Shown here: positions 60,091 to 64,000 of the stretch, one piece after another
Position numbering within the stretch: the stretch's first letter is position 1
Layout: the number at the start of each line of letters is the position of its first letter
Assembly (NCBI RefSeq): GCF_027912515.1
Contig: NZ_CP115464.1
Coordinates: 2,170,001-2,234,000 of the forward strand
Direction: 5' to 3'
From: Brevundimonas sp. NIBR10
GTDB lineage: Bacteria > Pseudomonadota > Alphaproteobacteria > Caulobacterales > Caulobacteraceae
Length of the DNA: 64,000 nucleotides
Notes under the pieces: model-generated
Told to the model about the DNA's origin: nothing
What the model saw: the letters and a program-made list of their open reading frames with translations, nothing else
The model's database searches: none
Program-made: the position numbers and the translations under genes

Positions 60091-60327
60091 CGGGTCGTGT
60101 GTCTTGAAGCGAACTTTCCCACCTCCGGGGTATGGTCTTTGACAACCTGATAAAGGCGAACCGCCCAGGATCGCCGGTCGGGACGCCGAATATCGTGACG
60201 GCCGCCAACCTTCGGCTAGGCAACGGGTTGAAACTTGTCAGTTGTGTTGGCGATGTGGCGGTGTGGCGCTTTGGTGGTCTGTTTTTCACCGCCACCCTGG
60301 TCCGGCGCCCGCGCACACGGCTTGCGC

Positions 60328-61179
60328 CTACCCGGCCAGCGCCGCCTCCCGGTCGCGACCCATCTCCTGCATCTCGCGCTTCAGCGTGGGGTAATAGGCG
60401 ATCGCGCCTTGCAATCCGCCGGACACGTCGATCGACGCCGCGCTGAGGAAGGTCGCCAGATCGCTGGCCAGGAAGACGCAGACGTTGGCGACTTCCTCCG
60501 GCCTCCCGAACCGACCCAAGGGCACGATCTTGACGACCATCTCCAGGAACTCCTCGCGCGTGATCGTCGAGGGCATTTCCTTGTAGTGGCGATCCCACTG
60601 GCCCGTGTCGATCCAGCCCATGTTCAGGCTGTTGACCAGGATATTGTCCTTGGCCAGTTGCTGACCCAGCAGTTTGGACAGGGCAATCCCGGCGGCGCGA
60701 TTGGTCACCGATGGGATGCCGTCCGGCGTCGGCAGGGCCCCCGCCAGGGCGTTGATGTTGATGATCCGACCCCACCGCTGCTTGCGCATATGGGGCACGA
60801 CCGCCTGGACGAAGCGGAAATGGGCGACCTGAATGTTGTTGGCGTGATCCAGGATGTCCTCGGGCTGCAGGCTCTCCAGACTGCCGCCCTTGCCTTGCCC
60901 GGCGTTGTTGACCAGCACATCGACACCGCCCCAGGCCTCGGCGACCTGGGCCACGAAGGCGCGAACGGCCCCTGTATCGCGAACGTCCAGCGCGACCGCG
61001 ATGACCTCGGTGGCCCCCAGAGCCCTCATTTCGTCCGCGACGACCGACAGGGTTTTGGGGCTTCGTGAACAGATCGCCAGCCGCACGCCTTCGCGGGCAA
61101 AGGCCGCAGCGGTCGCATATCCGATGCCCCGGCTGGCACCCGTGACGATGACTCGCTTGGCGCTGAGATCGATATGCAT
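60328..61179 (-). CDS. SDR-family oxidoreductase lacking the classical Tyr
   Basis: A 283-residue FabG-like SDR: TGASRGIGYATAAAF and VNNAGQGKGG are normal. The active-site region ININALAGALPTPDG continues as PSVTNRAAGIALSK without the YxxxK pair, and Ser is replaced by Asn. The C-terminus SAASIDVSGGLQGAI replaces the VDGG tail. It resembles the SDR at 22904 in this loss. It may catalyse a different reaction or act on activated substrates. It diverges from the second TetR gene; the shared promoter carries copy B of the 30 bp element. Confidence 0.78.
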   Translation of the reverse strand: MHIDLSAKRVIVTGASRGIGYATAAAFAREGVRLAICSRSPKTLSVVADEMRALGATEVIAVALDVRDTGAVRAFVAQVAEAWGGVDVLVNNAGQGKGGSLESLQPEDILDHANNIQVAHFRFVQAVVPHMRKQRWGRIININALAGALPTPDGIPSVTNRAAGIALSKLLGQQLAKDNILVNSLNMGWIDTGQWDRHYKEMPSTITREEFLEMVVKIVPLGRFGRPEEVANVCVFLASDLATFLSAASIDVSGGLQGAIAYYPTLKREMQEMGRDREAALAG

Positions 61180-61220
61180 GGTCTGATTTCCTCGTGGGCT
61201 TCTGGCGAGCCGATCCGTAA

Positions 61221-61250
61221 ATATTTTCTAGTCAGAATTTGCATTTCTGT
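61221..61250. promoter_or_regulatory. 30 bp AT-rich element, copy B, containing the palindrome CAGAA-TTTGCAT-TTCTG
   Basis: Matches 13845-13874 at 25 of 30 positions. It contains the 17 bp inverted repeat at 61233-61249 with both half-sites intact (CAGAA and TTCTG, 7-base spacer). It lies 89 bases before the TetR ATG and 42 bases from the divergent SDR start. Confidence 0.65.
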
Positions 61251-61338
61251 CTCGGATTATTTCGTCCGAAGCCTGCGCGGTTTGCGATTCCGACCCCCGC
61301 AAGCTACCCTTGAATCGAATCCTCGGAGCCTTCACCGT

Positions 61339-62001
61339 ATGACCGTCAGCGCCCGAAAGGCCCGCCCAGAGGCGATGGCCGAGCGCCCGGCCAACCGCGC
61401 CGCGCCGGAGCCGGCTCGCACGCGCCGTCCCGATCCCCGCGCGGCCAAGACCATCGAGAACATCGTCAATGCAGCCCAGAACGTGATGATGAATCACGGC
61501 ACGCCGCGCATCACCGCCCAGGAGGTCTGCGACGCCGCCGGGGTCTCGCGCGGCACCCTGTACCGCTATTTCCCGTCAATGGAGGCGGTGCTCGAGGCCG
61601 TGGTGCTGCGTCTTCGCACGGAGACCGACGAGGAGTTGAATCATGCGATGGAGGGGTGCGAGACCCCGACCGAACGCTTCGCCGCCTTCCTGAGATACAG
61701 CGTCTCGAACAACGAGACCCGTCGGGGTTCGCAGTTCCTGCATGTCGAACCCGCCTTCGTGATCCAGTATTTCGAATCGAACTTCGATCACTTCATCGCG
61801 CGGGTGCTGAATGCCCTGGACCCGGTCTTCGACGCCTGGGAGCGGGACATCGGTACGCCCGTGGACCGCACTGCCATCGCCGAGATGATGGTGCGTCTTG
61901 CACTCAGCGAAACGGTCGTGCCTCCCGCCGAGGGCAAGCCGCTGGCCCTGCGGCTTCAGACCACGATAGACCTTATCCTGCGGACTCTGAAGCACGGCTA
62001 G
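61339..62001 (+). CDS. TetR-family transcriptional regulator
   Basis: A 220-residue TetR protein with a basic, low-complexity N-terminus of about 38 residues, then a helix-turn-helix at about 59-78 (TAQEVCDAAGVSRGTLYRYF) and a helical effector domain. The ATG at 61339 is preferred; an in-frame start at 61174 would lie in the divergent gene. It diverges from an SDR gene, and the shared region holds a 17 bp palindrome that also occurs before the dioxygenase genes. It is therefore a second candidate, besides the IclR protein, for the island's regulator. DitK of the diterpenoid cluster is also TetR-like. Confidence 0.85.
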   Translation: MTVSARKARPEAMAERPANRAAPEPARTRRPDPRAAKTIENIVNAAQNVMMNHGTPRITAQEVCDAAGVSRGTLYRYFPSMEAVLEAVVLRLRTETDEELNHAMEGCETPTERFAAFLRYSVSNNETRRGSQFLHVEPAFVIQYFESNFDHFIARVLNALDPVFDAWERDIGTPVDRTAIAEMMVRLALSETVVPPAEGKPLALRLQTTIDLILRTLKHG

Positions 62002-62010
62002 GACGAGGCT

Positions 62011-62856
62011 TCAGCCGGCCTTGGGCCCGATCAGGTTGCGAAGCGTACCGATCCCTTCCAGCGTGACCTCGACGACGTCGCCGGGGTTCAGATAACGACC
62101 CGATCCCTGACCGACGCCTTCTGGCGTTCCCGTGAACAGCAGGTCGCCGATGCCGAAACTGACGCGCGGCTGCACGAACCGGATCAGCTCGGCGACGTCC
62201 CAGGTCATGTCGGCCGTGGTCCCGTCCTGGCGGACCTCGCCGTTGATGGTCGTCGACAGTTTCAGCGCCGGACTGCCCGCCGGGAACTCGTCCCTGGTGA
62301 CGATCCAGGGTCCGACCGGCGTGGCCCGGTCCTGGCTCTTGGCGGCATACAGGTCCATGCCGATACCCGGCGGCCCGCTGCGTTGCAGGTCGCGGGCACT
62401 GACGTCGTTGCCGGCCGTGTATCCCAGGACCGAGGCGAGGGGGTCGTTGAGATCGACGGCATCGTCCCCGATCACCACGACCAGTTCGCACTCATAGTCG
62501 AGCTGCTCGGTCAGGGGTGGATAGCGGATCGGATCGTTCGCGCCGATCAGGGCGCCGTAGGCCTTGAGGAAGGCGATCGGCTGGACCGGGGCGGCGACGC
62601 CGAACTCGACCAGGTGCTTGCTGTAGTTGGCACCGGCGATCACGACCTTGGAGGTGTTGTCGCACGGGGCGAGCAGCCGAAGCGCCGAAAGGAGGCGGTC
62701 AGGGCCGTCGAAGGTCAGGGCCGCTTCGCCGTCGCCGCGCGTCACGGCCGGTCCCCAGTCGGCGACCCAGCCCTTGATCGGCCTCGCGGTGTCGGTTTCG
62801 GGATCCACGACCGCCCAGAAGGGTGCGCCGCCGTCGGTGCATCGGGCCAGTTTCAT
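62011..62856 (-). CDS. fumarylacetoacetate hydrolase (FAH) family protein
   Basis: A 281-residue FAH-family enzyme with the full metal site: Glu residues in LDYECELVVVIGDDAV, Asp in NDVSARDLQRSG, and Lys in AAKSQDRATPVGPWI; then DLLFTGTPEGVGQGSG. It is the most canonical of the three FAH proteins in the window. It probably hydrolyses or hydrates a 2-oxo product of the extradiol cleavage. It overlaps the HIT-family gene by 4 bases and is last in that minus-strand transcript. Confidence 0.86.
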   Translation of the reverse strand: MKLARCTDGGAPFWAVVDPETDTARPIKGWVADWGPAVTRGDGEAALTFDGPDRLLSALRLLAPCDNTSKVVIAGANYSKHLVEFGVAAPVQPIAFLKAYGALIGANDPIRYPPLTEQLDYECELVVVIGDDAVDLNDPLASVLGYTAGNDVSARDLQRSGPPGIGMDLYAAKSQDRATPVGPWIVTRDEFPAGSPALKLSTTINGEVRQDGTTADMTWDVAELIRFVQPRVSFGIGDLLFTGTPEGVGQGSGRYLNPGDVVEVTLEGIGTLRNLIGPKAG

Positions 62857-63287
62857 GGCGTCGTTCCTGAGGGGCTGAGGGCGTCGCGGAGCCCGGCTGC
62901 GAGCGCGCGCGTGCGGTCGCGATCCTTGTCTGCGAACCGCGCCATGAGCGGGCTGTTGTCGAATATCGGTGCATCTCCGGGCTTGCGGCCCACGAGCATG
63001 AAATGGGTGTGGATCGCATTGTCGCCGAGATAGATCAGGGAGGTCTTCTCGAAGTCGCCGGTTGCCACCAGGCCCGCCGAAAGCGTCTTGATCATCGGAC
63101 CGAACACGATGGCCGCCTGGTCGGAAACCGTCCCGATCCCGGCGTCGTGGTCGCGCGTGAAGGCCATGAGGATACCGGGCGTGTCCTGCATCGTTACCAC
63201 GCCCCAATGCTCGCCGGCCAGCACCACGTCGTCGGGTGCCGCAGCGTCCAGCATCGAGCAGATCTTGCATCCGGGTTGTGCGGTCAT
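62853..63287 (-). CDS. HIT-like (histidine triad fold) protein
   Basis: A 144-residue HIT-fold protein: MTAQPGCKICSMLD with a Cys pair at the start and a degenerate triad IHTHFMLVGRK, where the HIT motif HxHxHxx has only two His. HIT proteins hydrolyse nucleotide-linked bonds such as AMP esters; here, loss of one His makes the activity uncertain. Placed between an amidohydrolase and an FAH gene, with a 4-base overlap, so it is co-transcribed with catabolic enzymes; why is unclear. Confidence 0.75.
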   Translation of the reverse strand: MTAQPGCKICSMLDAAAPDDVVLAGEHWGVVTMQDTPGILMAFTRDHDAGIGTVSDQAAIVFGPMIKTLSAGLVATGDFEKTSLIYLGDNAIHTHFMLVGRKPGDAPIFDNSPLMARFADKDRDRTRALAAGLRDALSPSGTTP

Positions 63288-63358
63288 GAACGTCCTCGCC
63301 GAGGCCACGAATGAAAACGGCGACCCCGCATGGAGCCGCCGTTCTCGATGACGAAGGA

Positions 63359-64000
63359 TCAGGCGGCGAGCGGCTTGACGGCCCGGCCCATCTTGTTCAG
63401 GTCGATGTGCAGCAGCTCGGCCGCATTCTTCCAGCGGATCTTTTCCAGGTCCTCGGGGGACACCTTCAGGCCCGTGGTCAGGTCGCCCCGGATCGCGTCC
63501 GATCCGCCGAAATTCGTGCCATAGACCAGACGGTCCGCACCGATCACCTCGACCAGGGCCTGGCGCATCGGCAGTTCGTGCAGTTCCGGGTCGAACCAGA
63601 AATTCGGCAGGTACTCCTCGAGGTCCTTCTTGTTGTGGACGACATCGAGGTTCTTGATCGTCTGGGCCAGGCGACCCAGCTGGTAGGGCACGAAGCCACC
63701 GGCGTGGGTGATGTAGACCTTGAGGTTGGGGAACCGATCCAGCACGCCGCCGCAGATCAGATACCAGAAGCATTTGGTCTCGTCATAGTTCATGCCGACG
63801 ATGGCCGTGGTCTCGTATTTGTCCGTATTGGCCTTGTCGCCCCAGGTCACGGACTGATTGTAGCCGTGGACGAACATCGGCAGGTCGAGGTCGCACAGGA
63901 CTTCCCAGATCGGGTCCATGCGCGGATCGTCGAACTCCATGCCGCCGAAGTTGGAACCGCCGGCGCTGAGGCCTTTGGCACCCAACTGGGTACAGGCACG
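63359..64000 (-). CDS. amidohydrolase family 2, partial (5' end outside window)
   Basis: The C-terminal 213 codons of an ACMSD-like amidohydrolase; the frame is open to the window edge, so the start lies beyond position 64000. Visible motifs: PMFVHGYNQSVTWGD with the metal-binding His, YITHAGGFVPYQLGRL (His), and RLVYGTNFGGSDAIRG where the late Asp is expected. It is 71 bases upstream of the HIT-like gene on the same strand. Decarboxylation or C-C hydrolysis of a ring-cleavage product is likely. Confidence 0.85.
   Translation of the reverse strand, partial: RACTQLGAKGLSAGGSNFGGMEFDDPRMDPIWEVLCDLDLPMFVHGYNQSVTWGDKANTDKYETTAIVGMNYDETKCFWYLICGGVLDRFPNLKVYITHAGGFVPYQLGRLAQTIKNLDVVHNKKDLEEYLPNFWFDPELHELPMRQALVEVIGADRLVYGTNFGGSDAIRGDLTTGLKVSPEDLEKIRWKNAAELLHIDLNKMGRAVKPLAA

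Noticed and set aside
1..64000. CRISPR arrays, tRNA and rRNA genes, prophage or integrase genes
   Set aside because: I found no regularly spaced repeats, cloverleaf-like gene, rRNA-like stretch or intact integrase on reading through.

Overview
This 64 kb window is GC-rich DNA from a Gram-negative bacterium with TonB-dependent outer-membrane receptors. Gene content and protein style (three large TonB receptors, many SDRs, heavy use of overlapping ATGA/TGATG gene junctions) suggest an alphaproteobacterium, most likely Caulobacterales or Sphingomonadales. The taxonomic call is an inference, since there is no rRNA or other marker gene here. Almost all of the window is catabolic genes and their regulators. 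I saw no tRNA, rRNA, CRISPR array, phage or intact insertion sequence. Position 498-643 holds a decayed IS6-type transposase fragment.

Layout: (1) 0.6-12.3 kb: an Lrp-type regulator diverges from a branched-chain amino-acid operon: the four-subunit branched-chain 2-oxoacid dehydrogenase complex (E1a, E1b, E2, E3), isovaleryl-CoA dehydrogenase, and methylcrotonyl-CoA carboxylase beta and alpha, followed by an NmrA-like protein and a thioesterase. (2) 12.5-15.4 kb: an IclR regulator, a small VOC protein and an amidohydrolase. (3) 15.4-19.2 kb: an APH-type kinase plus ACAD10/11-like dehydrogenase pair and an SDR, divergent from a TetR regulator. (4) 19.4-31.5 kb: a frameshifted TonB receptor, an FAH-family enzyme, and two divergent beta-oxidation operons (three acyl-CoA dehydrogenases, hydratase, SDR; then hydroxyacyl-CoA dehydrogenase, thiolase, GST, SDR). 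(5) 31.5-41 kb: a long minus-strand operon (MFS, hydratase, DUF35 plus thiolase-like pair, VOC, carboxymuconolactone-decarboxylase-like protein, EamA) divergent from an oxidoreductase and an acyl-CoA ligase. (6) 41-48.6 kb: two intact TonB receptors, two SDRs and an FAH enzyme. (7) 48.7-64 kb: a cytochrome P450, a limonene-epoxide-hydrolase-like protein, a Rieske ring-hydroxylating dioxygenase (alpha and beta), a [3Fe-4S]-type ferredoxin, an MFS transporter, an extradiol ring-cleavage dioxygenase, five SDRs, a second TetR, FAH and HIT proteins and a partial amidohydrolase.

Taken together, regions 2-7 look like a catabolic island for a bulky terpenoid or other polycyclic molecule. The combination of Rieske dioxygenase, unusual [3Fe-4S] ferredoxin, extradiol dioxygenase, P450, CoA ligase, thiolase-like protein and IclR regulator matches the dit (abietane diterpenoid, resin acid) gene set of Pseudomonas and Burkholderia. 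The substrate is inferred, not proven. The proposed flow is: TonB uptake, P450 and Rieske oxygenation, SDR dehydrogenation, extradiol ring cleavage, FAH-family hydrolysis, CoA activation and side-chain or ring beta-oxidation.

The most interesting signal is regulatory. AT-rich palindromes of the form CAGAA-N5-TTCTG lie in at least five promoter regions of the island from 13.9 to 50 kb. An N7 variant occurs at two divergent promoters at 54.3 and 61.2 kb. A near-identical 30 bp element is shared by promoters 47 kb apart. This suggests one regulon, with the IclR protein at 12.5 kb or one of the TetR proteins as candidate owner.
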